Assembly: GCA_900770845.1 (NCBI GenBank)
Contig: CAAGLS010000232.1
Location: forward strand, 1-15,408
From: an uncultured Prevotella sp.
GTDB taxonomy: Bacteria > Bacteroidota > Bacteroidia > Bacteroidales > Bacteroidaceae
Direction of reading: 5' to 3'
Length of the DNA stretch: 15,408 nucleotides
Both the position numbers and the translations under genes were made by a program. This document shows, piece after piece, positions 1-6,496 of the stretch; the first letter of the stretch is position 1, and the number at the start of each line of letters is the position of its first letter. Under the pieces are notes generated by a model. That model was not told the DNA's origin. It saw only the letters and a list, made by a program, of their open reading frames with translations, and made no database searches.

Positions 1-1
1 C

Positions 2-139
2 GCGGAGAACATCATCCTGAAGGACAACGACGGCACGACCCACATCTACGACCTCCGAGGCATGGACCGCGGCACGGACTTTGACTCGCTGCCCACCGGC
101 GTCTATATCCGAGGCGGCAAGAAGGTGGTCAAAAGATAA
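2..139 (+). CDS. C-terminal end of a probable T9SS cargo protein (5' truncated by window edge)
   Basis: An open frame enters from the left edge and ends at TAA 137-139, giving 45 residues. The visible part contains IYDLRGMDRG, then a spacer, then LPTGVYIRGGKKVVKR. This fits the type A C-terminal sorting signal of T9SS cargo: a Y-x-L-x-G turn, the L-P-x-G-V-Y-I strand and a basic last strand. In the family this tail is recognised at the outer membrane and removed as the protein is released or anchored to lipopolysaccharide. The same tail design recurs in most of the secreted proteins on the right half of the window. The functional domain lies outside the window, so the product cannot be named. 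A strong terminator follows 31 bases after the stop. Confidence 0.75.
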   Translation, partial: AENIILKDNDGTTHIYDLRGMDRGTDFDSLPTGVYIRGGKKVVKR

Positions 140-170
140 CCGTCAGCCACATCCTGTCTCTTCAATCAGC

Positions 171-222
171 AACTCCCTCGCACCCACACAACAAAGTGGG
201 TACGGGGGAGTTTTTTGTTTTA
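171..222 (+). terminator. Rho-independent terminator
   Basis: The arms AACTCCCTCGCACCCAC (171-187) and GTGGGTACGGGGGAGTT (196-212) pair over 17 positions with one G-T and one C-A pair. The loop is 8 bases. The hairpin runs directly into a T-rich tract (to about 222). It sits 31 bases after the stop of the truncated cargo gene and ends that transcript. Confidence 0.85.
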
Positions 223-252
223 TATCCCAAACCAAGAACCCCTTTGTGTCAG

Positions 253-316
253 TGTCCGGGAGGTCCGCTGCCTGTGTCCGCTGCCTGTGAGGTCGCTGTC
301 CGGGAGGTCCGCTGCC
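253..316. repeat. 20-bp exact direct repeat, two copies
   Basis: The word TGTCCGGGAGGTCCGCTGCC occurs at 253-272 and again at 297-316. The 24 bases between contain further partial copies (GTGTCCGCTGCCTGTGAGGTCGCTG). The second copy runs into a small hairpin, GTCCGCTG (307-314) against CAGCGGAC (319-326), with a 4-base loop. Confidence 0.85.
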
Positions 317-318
317 CT

Positions 319-430
319 CAGCGGACACCTTAAAGTACGTGGTGATTTGCACGAGTTCACCGACGAACAACACTCCCGTATTCACAACATCAGCGGACAC
401 CTTAAAGTACGTGGTGATTCGCACGAGTTC
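319..430. repeat. 40-bp direct repeat, two copies, 72-bp period
   Basis: Bases 319-358 and 391-430 are identical except for one T/C difference at position 30 of the unit. Each begins CAGCGGACACCTTAAAGTAC and ends GCACGAGTTC. The copies are separated by 32 unique bases, giving a 72-bp period, which is a multiple of three. On the minus strand the unit reads in frame as ITTYFKVSA, so it could be debris of a repeat-containing coding region, but no intact gene is present. Confidence 0.85.
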
Positions 431-466
431 CGCCGCTGGGGCCGTGCCTCGTGCCGGCCCTAAAGG

Positions 467-552
467 AATGTTCGACCGCTTTCCTCTGCCCCACGACCAG
501 CCTCGGAGAAATGTTCGACCGCTTTCCTCTGCCCCACGACCAGCCTCGGAGA
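467..552. repeat. Perfect 43-bp tandem duplication
   Basis: Bases 467-509 and 510-552 are identical and directly adjacent. Each unit starts AATGTTCGACCGCTTTCCTC and ends CCTCGGAGA. Perfect identity suggests a recent duplication or a repeat number that varies between strains. Confidence 0.9.
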
Positions 553-569
553 GGTTGAATCACGGATAG

Positions 570-605
570 CCCCAGACTAAGGCGCGTCAGCGCCGCAGTC
601 TGGGG
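570..605. repeat. Strong hairpin, REP-like
   Basis: CCCCAGACT (570-578) pairs with AGTCTGGGG (597-605). Inside this stem GGCGC (581-585) pairs with GCGCC (590-594) across a GTCA loop. There is no T tract after it, so it is a palindromic repeat rather than a classical terminator. Confidence 0.65.
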
Positions 606-781
606 TCAATTCGTGTAGTGGGGCAGTACTCCGTGCCTCGAAGATGTATGGTAGCGCAGCGCACAGGATGCCACTGAAACCTCTTATATCTTATGGGTGT
701 TCAGCGTAGGAACCGGAAATGCGCACTGCGTGCTTCGCGCGTCTTGGAGGCGCTGAGTCCCGTCTATCACTGATGTCCCCA

Positions 782-809
782 CCCCAGGCTGCGCTGCGCT
801 TGCCCGGGG
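782..809. repeat. GC-rich hairpin, REP-like
   Basis: CCCCAGGC (782-789) pairs with GCCCGGGG (802-809) with one A-C mismatch. The loop itself holds GCGC words. The outer arm resembles that of the hairpin at 570-605 (CCCCAG...), hinting at a common repeat family. Confidence 0.5.
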
Positions 810-822
810 GTAGAGAGGTAGC

Positions 823-967
823 AAAGACCCACCCCTAACCCCACCCTAAGAGTGAGGGGAACCCCAATCGTCCCAAGATACACGCCTTTGCGTATATGCA
901 TTGGATGCACGCCTTTGTGGCGATTGGTTCTCCCCTCCCTTTAGGGAGGGGCTGGGGGTGGGTCTTT
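823..967. repeat. 145-bp imperfect inverted-repeat element
   Basis: The left arm 823-870 (AAAGACCCACCCC ... CCAATCG) matches the reverse complement of 921-967 at roughly 80 percent of positions. The right arm contains its own tight hairpin, CCCCTCCCT (932-940) against AGGGAGGGG (943-951). The central loop has two copies of CACGCCTTTG (881-890 and 908-917). The element begins 20 bases past the stop of the minus-strand MATE gene and could act as its 3' processing or stop structure. No transposase is encoded, so it resembles a REP or MITE-type element. Confidence 0.7.
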
Positions 968-987
968 TGGATCTTTTGGGTCTTTAG

Positions 988-2331
988 TCACTGTTGCCCG
1001 TTTTCCAATAGGCGGAGACGGCGGTGGTAGTAATGATAGTAGAGTGCGCCGGCGATGGTGAGGCCGAAGGGGAATGAGAACCACACGCCCACCAGACCGC
1101 CGCCCATGCTGATGCCGAAGACGTAGGCCAAGGGAAGCGACACGACAAAATAGGACACAAAGGCAACGAGCATCACCGGGCGGACGTAGGCCAGTCCGCG
1201 CATGGCATTGCTGAACGTGCATTGCAGTCCGTCGCTGAACTGATAGATGATGAGCGGCACGATGGCCCCCGCCACCTCGGCCGCCACCTGCGGCGAGCTG
1301 GTGAAGAGGTAGCCCATGCGCCCGCGGAAGATGATGACCGGCACCGCCACGAGGATGGCAATGAGGAAGTTGAGGTGGCAGCCTGCCCACGCCGTGCGCC
1401 TGATGCCCGTGTAGTCGTGCTGCCCATGGAAAAGGCTCACGCGGATGGCCACCGCCGAGGCCAGGGCGTAGTAGAACTGGAAGAAGAGCTGGCTCACGGT
1501 GAGCATGATCTGGTGGCCGGCGAGCGCGTTGGTGCCTATCCATCCCACGATGATGCTGCAGAGCGACCACGCGCCGCTCTCCATGCCCATCTGCAGGCTG
1601 ATGGGAGTGCCCAGGGCGATGAGCGAGCGCATCCCCGCCCGGCTCACCCGACTGCGGCACCAGGCGGCGCGCTCCGCCCGGTGGCGGCGCGAGAGCATGA
1701 AGCAGAGGGCGATGGCAAGAAACATCGTGATGCGCGCCAAGAGCGTGGAGATTCCCGCGCCGGTGATGCCCAATTCGGGGAATCCGCCATGGCCATAGAT
1801 GAGCAGCCAGTTGCCCACGATGTTGAGGGCGTTGCCTCCCAAGAGGATCCACATGGGAGTCTTCGTGTCGGTGGTGGCATCGAAGAGCTGCTTCAAGCCG
1901 TTGAGCCAGCACACAAAGGGGATGGAGGCCAAGTTGATGAGATAGTAGGGACGCACATAGGGCAGGAGCTCGGCGGGCTGTCCAAGCCTGTCGAGGAAGA
2001 AGTAGAGCACCGCATATACCGCCATCAGCACGAGGGCGGCCAGCGTGTTCACCGCCATTCCGTCCTTCACAGTGGCTCCGATTCCGTCCATGTCGCCCTG
2101 TCCGTAGGCCTTGCCGATGAGGGGAGTCATGCACAGGGCGAAGCCCATCGCCATGAGCAGTCCCAAGATGAAGATGTTGCTCACCAGCGAGGCTGCGGCC
2201 AGCTCCACGGTGGTGTGGTGGCCAATCATCAGCGTGTCGGCGAAATTCTGCAGCACCACGCCAATCTGTCCGATTATCAACGGTGTGCCCAAATGGACGA
2301 GGGCACGATAGTGGCTCAAGTATTTTCCCAT
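988..2331 (-). CDS. MATE family efflux transporter
   Basis: This encodes a 447-residue, very hydrophobic protein with about twelve predicted membrane helices and the two-half layout of the MATE (NorM/DinF-like) family. These inner-membrane antiporters use a Na+ or H+ gradient to expel cationic drugs and metabolites. The N-terminal segment PLIIGQIGVVLQNFADTLMI is typical of helix 1 of the family, and a related segment (LGTPISLQMGMESGAW) opens the second half. The length is normal. I chose ATG at 2331 (MGKYLSHYRALVHLG) because the in-frame ATG at 2379 would add 16 residues (IVRRDAAPPTNKG...) translated from a palindromic leader element, and because AAAGGA lies about 6 bases before 2331. The substrate cannot be read from the sequence. 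It is transcribed away from the neighbouring T9SS genes and probably has its own promoter at 2439-2446. Confidence 0.9.
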   Translation of the reverse strand: MGKYLSHYRALVHLGTPLIIGQIGVVLQNFADTLMIGHHTTVELAAASLVSNIFILGLLMAMGFALCMTPLIGKAYGQGDMDGIGATVKDGMAVNTLAALVLMAVYAVLYFFLDRLGQPAELLPYVRPYYLINLASIPFVCWLNGLKQLFDATTDTKTPMWILLGGNALNIVGNWLLIYGHGGFPELGITGAGISTLLARITMFLAIALCFMLSRRHRAERAAWCRSRVSRAGMRSLIALGTPISLQMGMESGAWSLCSIIVGWIGTNALAGHQIMLTVSQLFFQFYYALASAVAIRVSLFHGQHDYTGIRRTAWAGCHLNFLIAILVAVPVIIFRGRMGYLFTSSPQVAAEVAGAIVPLIIYQFSDGLQCTFSNAMRGLAYVRPVMLVAFVSYFVVSLPLAYVFGISMGGGLVGVWFSFPFGLTIAGALYYHYYHRRLRLLENGQQ

Positions 2332-2348
2332 CTGTTTTCCTTTGTTTG

Positions 2349-2433
2349 TAGGAGGTGCGGCGTCCCGCCGCACAATCATGCGCAGCTTTCCCCGCCCGCA
2401 GATTCTTGCCCGGCGTGGACGCCGTGCCTCCTA
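2349..2433 (-). repeat. Inverted-repeat element forming the MATE gene leader
   Basis: TAGGAGGTGCGGCGTCC (2349-2365) and GGACGCCGTGCCTCCTA (2417-2433) are inverted copies matching at 15 of 17 positions. The left arm also folds on itself: GTGCGGCG (2355-2362) against CGCCGCAC (2366-2373), a perfect 8-bp stem with a 3-base loop. The element fills nearly the whole interval between the predicted minus-strand transcription start (about 2431) and the MATE start codon. It may therefore be a structured 5' leader, or a small repeat inserted there. Confidence 0.6.
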
Positions 2434-2438
2434 AGCTG

Positions 2439-2446
2439 CAAAGGTA
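2439..2446 (-). promoter_or_regulatory. Candidate -7 box for the MATE gene
   Basis: Read on the minus strand the bases are TACCTTTG, an exact match to the Bacteroidetes -7 consensus TAnnTTTG. No clear TTTG -33 box lies 19-21 bases further upstream (about 2466-2470), so this is a half-supported promoter. The expected start is near 2431. Confidence 0.4.
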
Positions 2447-2546
2447 CAAAAAATATCTGGTATCTGGCCCTGTGGAGCCCATGAGTGTGCCACCGCTGCG
2501 GCCCCGGCCTTTGGCTCTCCCGTTGTTCGCAGGGCTGCTGTGGCTC

Positions 2547-4094
2547 CTATTGCTCCTCCACCTTCCAATCGTCTATGCAGCGGTGTTGGCGCGAGAAGTT
2601 CACACCTATCTTATATAGCTTGCGCCCATCTGCCGCAAAGGGCCTGTCATAGCCCTTGTCGGCTATTTGGCGCAGGGCGGCGTCGGCGCTCTTGTCGTAT
2701 TTGAACTCAAAGATATACACGTAGTCCTTGGTTTGGGCTATCATGTCTATCCTCCCGTCGGATAGGGTGCGCTCCACATCGGTATAGAAACCGAGAAGCT
2801 TTGTCACAATGTAGAAGGCGTTCTGGAAATACAATTCAGCGTCGCCAACAATCTTGTAGTCGGTGTCGGCGAATACCACCTGCATCCTCTTCATGAATTC
2901 CTCGGGTTTGCCGCATTGCAGGTCGCGTACGAAATTGACGATGAACATCGGGCCGCTTGCCTTGCTCACGTGGGTGTAATAAGGTAGCAGGTAGTTGGCG
3001 AATCCCTCCTCCACCTCCTCGTTGGGATAGCCCAAGGCGTAAAGCTTGAAGGTCTCGTCATATCCCTTGATGGTCAGGTATCCGCTCTGATAGATGATGG
3101 CCAAGGGGCTCTCGTCGAGCGGGTCGATGGAGTTGAGGTATTCTCCCGACACCTCCTGCCGGGTCAAGTCGGGCAGATAGAAATGGTCGTGTTGCAGGAG
3201 CCTGACAAGAAACGACGGTGTTCCCGTCTCAAACCAGTAGCTGCCGAATTTGCCGCTGCTGAACGTGTTGAGCAGACTGAAGGGATTGTATATCCCGGTG
3301 GCATGTTCCATGAAATGGTAGCCGTCATAGCGTTTCCTCAGCCGGGTGCAAGTCTCCCCGTAGCTCATCTTGTATTTGCCGGCCAAGGCTTTGATGCTTT
3401 CCTCGAAATATTTGAGGGCCTCTTCCTCGGTTATTCCGCAGATGCTCTCATATCGTTCGTCCATGGAGATGTCGGCGAGGTTGTTGAGGTCGGAGAACAC
3501 GCTGACCTTTCCAAATTTGGTGACGCCCGTCAGAAAGGCGAACCTTATGTACCTGTCCATAGATTTCAGGGCCGCATAGAAGGCTTTCAGCGTCCCACGG
3601 TAATTCTTTTGCAGCTCCTTGTTGTCGATGGCCTGCAGCATGGGCTTGTCATACTCGTCGATGAGGATGACGACGCCCCGCCCCTCCTTCTCTGCTGTCC
3701 TCCTGATGATGCCCTCAAATCTTTGGGAGAGAGTCGCCTCGTTGGGGTTGCGCCCATAGCGTTCCTCCCATTCCGATAGAAACAGGTTCAGTCGCTGTCC
3801 AAGCACTTCCTTGGAATCGTATTTGTCGGTGTTCAGGTCGAGGTGCATGATGGGATGGGCGGTCCAATGCTTCTCCAAGCCTTCCATGGCCAGTCCCTTG
3901 AACAGCTCGCGCTTGCCACTGAAGTAGGCCGACATCGTAGAGACAAGCAGTGACTTGCCAAACCGACGGGGGCGGCTTAGAAAATAATAGTTGCCTTTGC
4001 TCGCAAGATTGTATATCAGTTCCGTTTTGTCAACGTATACATAACCTTCTTTGCGGATCTTCTCAAAGTCCTGTATTCCGATGGGGTACTTCAT
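2547..4094 (-). CDS. AAA-ATPase-like protein with C-terminal PD-(D/E)XK nuclease-like domain
   Basis: This 515-residue protein belongs to a lineage-expanded Bacteroidetes family (Pfam 'Predicted AAA-ATPase' plus 'PDDEXK_9'). The start MKYPIGIQDFEKIRKEGYVY is typical. A Walker A-like loop, RPRRFGKS, lies at residues 41-48, and a Walker B strand with acidic residues, VVILIDEYDKP, at 141-151. Near the C-terminus, GRIDMI followed by YIFEFKYDKS gives the D...ExK core of the nuclease-like fold. The molecular role of the family is not established; proposals link it to mobile elements or defence. The in-frame ATG at 4178 is rejected because it lies inside the -7 box of the gene's own promoter, upstream of the expected transcription start. 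The gene appears intact and monocistronic, 215 bp upstream of the MATE gene on the same strand. Confidence 0.9.
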   Translation of the reverse strand: MKYPIGIQDFEKIRKEGYVYVDKTELIYNLASKGNYYFLSRPRRFGKSLLVSTMSAYFSGKRELFKGLAMEGLEKHWTAHPIMHLDLNTDKYDSKEVLGQRLNLFLSEWEERYGRNPNEATLSQRFEGIIRRTAEKEGRGVVILIDEYDKPMLQAIDNKELQKNYRGTLKAFYAALKSMDRYIRFAFLTGVTKFGKVSVFSDLNNLADISMDERYESICGITEEEALKYFEESIKALAGKYKMSYGETCTRLRKRYDGYHFMEHATGIYNPFSLLNTFSSGKFGSYWFETGTPSFLVRLLQHDHFYLPDLTRQEVSGEYLNSIDPLDESPLAIIYQSGYLTIKGYDETFKLYALGYPNEEVEEGFANYLLPYYTHVSKASGPMFIVNFVRDLQCGKPEEFMKRMQVVFADTDYKIVGDAELYFQNAFYIVTKLLGFYTDVERTLSDGRIDMIAQTKDYVYIFEFKYDKSADAALRQIADKGYDRPFAADGRKLYKIGVNFSRQHRCIDDWKVEEQ

Positions 4095-4175
4095 ACGATT
4101 TGCCTTTTGACGAATGTTTCTATGCAAGGCCATAGCCAGCCGTCTGCAAGTTGGCTTGCGTGGCCATAGCCCTTG

Positions 4176-4207
4176 CAAAGCTACACAAAATATCGCTATG
4201 CTCCAAA
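4176..4207 (-). promoter_or_regulatory. Bacteroidetes-type promoter of the AAA-ATPase gene
   Basis: Read on the minus strand: TTTG (-33 box, 4204-4207), then 20 bases, then TAGCTTTG (-7 box, 4176-4183). This matches the TTTG-N(19-21)-TAnnTTTG consensus exactly. Transcription should begin near 4169, leaving a leader of about 75 bases before the ATG at 4094. The leader contains a small hairpin, GCAAG/CTTGC (4146-4159 on the plus strand), and two copies of GGCCATAGCC (4128-4137, 4162-4171). Confidence 0.75.
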
Positions 4208-4603
4208 CAAATCGCCTTTTTAATGTGCGTCGCGTGACATGGAGGCCTTTGCTTGCCTACCGCAAGCGGGAGGATGGCCGGTCGGGCATCGCGGCGCAAG
4301 CCTGTCCGTGCCTAAGCCACAGCTCCAGCCAGGGGGGGGCGACCACATTCGCCCCAAGGATTGCTCGCAGATTGATGTCCATGAGTCGCCTTTCTTGTTG
4401 CCTGAGGGAAAAAAGCGGGTGGACAAATCTGCGTTTCCAATTTTTTTGTTTAAATTTGTGCTTAAATTCCCAAGCTCTGCCACCCTGCCCCGCGCCCGCC
4501 CACGGCACCATGGGCTAAGACTCCCTCCCCGCGAGACCGCACAGTGGAGGCGCAGCCCCCAAAGCGCAGGGGTGAGCGTGGTGCAAAAAACAAGGATTAA
4601 CCC
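4208..4603. other. Intergenic region between divergent genes; candidate -7 box and G8 tract
   Basis: No credible gene was found here. A run of eight G (4332-4339) lies in mid-region. An A/T-rich patch at 4436-4467 includes TAAATTTG (4451-4458), an exact TAnnTTTG -7 match on the plus strand that could drive the regulator gene at 4604. There is no TTTG at the right -33 distance, so the promoter call is weak. If it is used, the leader would be about 140 bases long. Confidence 0.35.
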
Positions 4604-6313
4604 ATGTCAACAGTTGATTTGAGACTTTCGACCTACATACTCTCACGCGCCGCCAAACTCTTCATGGCCCTCCTGTTGCTCCTGCATGCCGTTGGGGCGA
4701 GGGCTTCGGGCAGCGTTGCCGACAATGTGGAGCTGGCCGAGACCCGCCAGCTCATCGAGCGGGCCGTCGCCTTCTCCAATTCGGGGAGGGGCGACTCAGC
4801 CATGCTCTACTTCAACCGGGCCGCCAAACGCTGTGAGAGGCGGAACAGTGACGACGACAAGAGGTTGGAGGTGAGGGCGCTGTTGGGGAAATGGTCGGTC
4901 TATTTCTTCTTTTTCTTCGACTACTCCAAGGCTTTCGAGACCTTGGCGCAGGCCAGAATCATCAGTGAGCAACACGGTGTCAACACTGCGCCCATCGACT
5001 TCCGTGAGGGTCTGCTCTACCACGCCATCAGCGACCAATGCAACGATGAGGCTGCGGCCAAGCTCGCCCTCAACAACTACCAGAAGGCTTTCGCGGGAAG
5101 CGGGGCCGACACCGACACGCAGACCCTCCACAACATGATGGTCAACTATATCCTGATTGGCAACAAATTGGGAAACTTGGACGCGGTGAACAAGATGTGG
5201 GGCAAATACGAACGACTGCTCGGACGCGACAAGTCGGCCTACTACGAATACAACAAACTGCTCTTGGAAGGGATGGCGGCCCAGAAGCGAGGGCAATACA
5301 AGAAGGCCATCCACACCTACAACCGAATCTTCGACATCATTCCCTTCCGCCCCGACAAATACAGGAACATCACCATCGTGTGCCGCTTCCTCGCCCAGTG
5401 CTACGTGGCCATGCGCAATTATCCCAAGGCCATCAGCATCATGGAGAGGACCCTGGCACTGGCCGAGAAGGGGGAGATGAAAGACGCGCAAATAGAAATC
5501 TACAAGATACTCGCCTCCTACTACGACCACATCGGCGAGAAGAGGAAGTCCACCGACTGCCTCAACCGAAGCGTGGTGATCAGCGACTCGCTGCTCAACT
5601 ACCAGCAGTTGGCCAAGGTGCACGAGATGAGGCTTCTCCTGCAGATGCAGCGCTCCGACATCATGACGGCTCAAGAGGAACAGGCCAAGCGTCGGCTCAC
5701 CGCCGTGGCGGCCGGCTCTCTGCTCACGTTGGCCGTCATCATCCTGATAACGGCCATCGTGGTGGTGAAGAACAGGAGGCTGACCGCACTCAACAAGGAA
5801 CTCTACAACAAGAACCAGGACATCCTCAGGGCCGAGAGCCAGGAACGGCAGCGACGGAAATCATACGAGGAGGAAATCAGACGCAAGGCGGTGGAGCCCG
5901 ACGGGCAGGAATCCTCCGCCATGAAAAAATACAAGGGCAGCAGGCTCACCGACGACGTGAAGCAGTATATCGACGGGAGAATCATCGACCTGACCGACAA
6001 CAGCGATGAAATCTACTCTTCCGACTTCTCGCTCGAACGTATGGCGCAGCTCATCGGCGTGCCGCCCAAGCATGTTTCGCAGGTGATCAACGAGCGATAC
6101 CAGTGCAACTTCAACTCGTTCATCAACCGCTACCGCATCCACGAGGCGTGCAGGCGCATCAACGACGAGGCCCACTACGGCAACTACACCTTGGAGGCCA
6201 TCTCGAAAAGCGTCGGATTCAAGGCCCGCTCATCCTTCATCGTGACTTTCAAGGCTTTCACGGGGATGACTCCCTCCGAATACCAGCGCATCTCGAAGAG
6301 CAAGAGCAAGTAG
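4604..6313 (+). CDS. Membrane-spanning TPR/AraC-type transcriptional regulator
   Basis: This is a 569-residue protein. An N-terminal hydrophobic segment (about 18-33, AKLFMALLLLLHAVGARA) looks like a signal sequence. Helical TPR-like repeats follow, clearest at about 223-255 (KRGQYKKAIHTYNRI), 260-290 (YVAMRNYPKAISIMERTLALA) and 300-328. One membrane helix spans 367-388 and is followed by KNRRL, so the C-terminus should be cytoplasmic. A charged coiled-coil-like linker (391-430) leads to an AraC-type domain with two helix-turn-helix units (about 477-499 and 529-552) ending in the signature GFKARSSFIVTFKAFTGMTP. The layout matches Bacteroidetes one-component envelope sensors that resemble TPR histidine kinases with the kinase replaced by DNA binding. 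The ligand is unknown. It is probably transcribed alone, as a terminator-like structure follows. A Phe run (YFFFFFDYSKAF) within the sensor part is unusual. M21 is a possible alternative start. Confidence 0.85.
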   Translation: MSTVDLRLSTYILSRAAKLFMALLLLLHAVGARASGSVADNVELAETRQLIERAVAFSNSGRGDSAMLYFNRAAKRCERRNSDDDKRLEVRALLGKWSVYFFFFFDYSKAFETLAQARIISEQHGVNTAPIDFREGLLYHAISDQCNDEAAAKLALNNYQKAFAGSGADTDTQTLHNMMVNYILIGNKLGNLDAVNKMWGKYERLLGRDKSAYYEYNKLLLEGMAAQKRGQYKKAIHTYNRIFDIIPFRPDKYRNITIVCRFLAQCYVAMRNYPKAISIMERTLALAEKGEMKDAQIEIYKILASYYDHIGEKRKSTDCLNRSVVISDSLLNYQQLAKVHEMRLLLQMQRSDIMTAQEEQAKRRLTAVAAGSLLTLAVIILITAIVVVKNRRLTALNKELYNKNQDILRAESQERQRRKSYEEEIRRKAVEPDGQESSAMKKYKGSRLTDDVKQYIDGRIIDLTDNSDEIYSSDFSLERMAQLIGVPPKHVSQVINERYQCNFNSFINRYRIHEACRRINDEAHYGNYTLEAISKSVGFKARSSFIVTFKAFTGMTPSEYQRISKSKSK

Positions 6314-6314
6314 C

Positions 6315-6376
6315 CGCCGCGCACCTGGAGTCCGACCGCCCACACTCCAAGCCAGCCCCCGCGGCGTTCCTTTTTT
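6315..6376 (+). terminator. Probable terminator after the regulator gene
   Basis: CGCCGCG (6315-6321) pairs with CGCGGCG (6360-6366). Inside the long loop TGGAGT (6326-6331) pairs with ACTCCA (6344-6349). The structure ends in TTCCTTTTTT. The long branched loop makes it less typical than the other terminators in the window, but the GC stem and T run right after a stop codon favour this role. Confidence 0.5.
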
Positions 6377-6402
6377 GTACGGAATCGCGATTCCGTACAA
6401 AA
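6373..6402. promoter_or_regulatory. Perfect 30-bp palindrome, candidate operator
   Basis: The half-site TTTTGTACGGAATCG (6373-6387) is followed at once by its exact reverse complement (6388-6402) with no spacer. The T bases are on the 5' side and the A bases on the 3' side, which is the wrong polarity for an intrinsic terminator on either strand. It lies about 45 bp before the candidate -33 box of the 6497 operon, a position suited to a dimeric DNA-binding protein. Whether the adjacent AraC-type regulator binds it is inference; AraC-type proteins more often use direct repeats. Confidence 0.6.
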
Positions 6403-6444
6403 TGACCTATCAAAACGTAGCGAAAATCAACTTTTTTGTTTTTC

Positions 6445-6478
6445 TTTGCCGATAATTAACGGTATCGTTTTATCATTT
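6445..6478 (+). promoter_or_regulatory. Weak candidate promoter of the 6497 operon
   Basis: TTTG (6445-6448) is followed after 22 bases by TATCATTT (6471-6478), which matches the TAnnTTTG box at 6 of 8 positions, with a spacer slightly longer than usual. A second TTTG occurs at 6435-6438. The imperfect match fits a promoter that depends on an activator, in line with the palindrome upstream. The leader would be only about 12 bases. Confidence 0.3.
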
Positions 6479-6496
6479 TATAAAAAAGAGTTGCTT

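Larger units (their letters stand above)
140..987. other. Repeat-dense intergenic region with no credible gene
   Basis: After the terminator this 848-bp stretch contains several short direct repeats, a perfect 43-bp tandem duplication, at least two strong GC-rich hairpins and a 145-bp imperfect inverted repeat; each is listed separately. Open frames here are short, run through the repeats and have no family-like features. The stretch 606-781 shows no feature beyond short GC-rich inverted words. The region has the look of a REP-type or non-autonomous element accumulation site between a plus-strand gene end and a minus-strand gene end, so it lies downstream of both flanking genes. Confidence 0.6.

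Noticed and set aside
143..424. 93-residue minus-strand open frame in the repeat region
   Set aside because: It is built from the 72-bp repeat and passes through the terminator hairpin of the upstream gene. It has no credible start context.
319..430. Possible minimal CRISPR array (two 40-bp repeats, 32-bp spacer)
   Set aside because: Only two copies, no repeat dyad, no cas genes nearby, a codon-compatible period, and the surroundings are full of other repeats.
941..2482. Long open frames overlapping the MATE gene (a 513-residue minus-strand frame at 941-2482 and a 420-residue plus-strand frame at 1222-2484)
   Set aside because: Both are shadows of GC-rich MATE codons. Their translations are His/Arg/Gly/Glu-rich with no membrane pattern or domain, whereas the MATE frame has clear family sequence.
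4220..4518. Short open frames in the gap between the AAA-ATPase and regulator genes
   Set aside because: Several overlapping frames on both strands, Pro/Arg/Ser-rich, crossing a G8 run and promoter-like sequence. None has a signal peptide, domain or plausible start context.
4796..5674. 292-residue open frame antisense to the regulator gene
   Set aside because: Val/Leu/Gly-rich translation without any recognisable motif, fully inside a gene with TPR, membrane and AraC features.
6373..6402. Palindrome as a rho-independent terminator
   Set aside because: Its T bases precede the stem and A bases follow it, which is the wrong order for termination on either strand. The terminator signal for the regulator gene is better explained by the GC stem at 6315-6366 and its T run.
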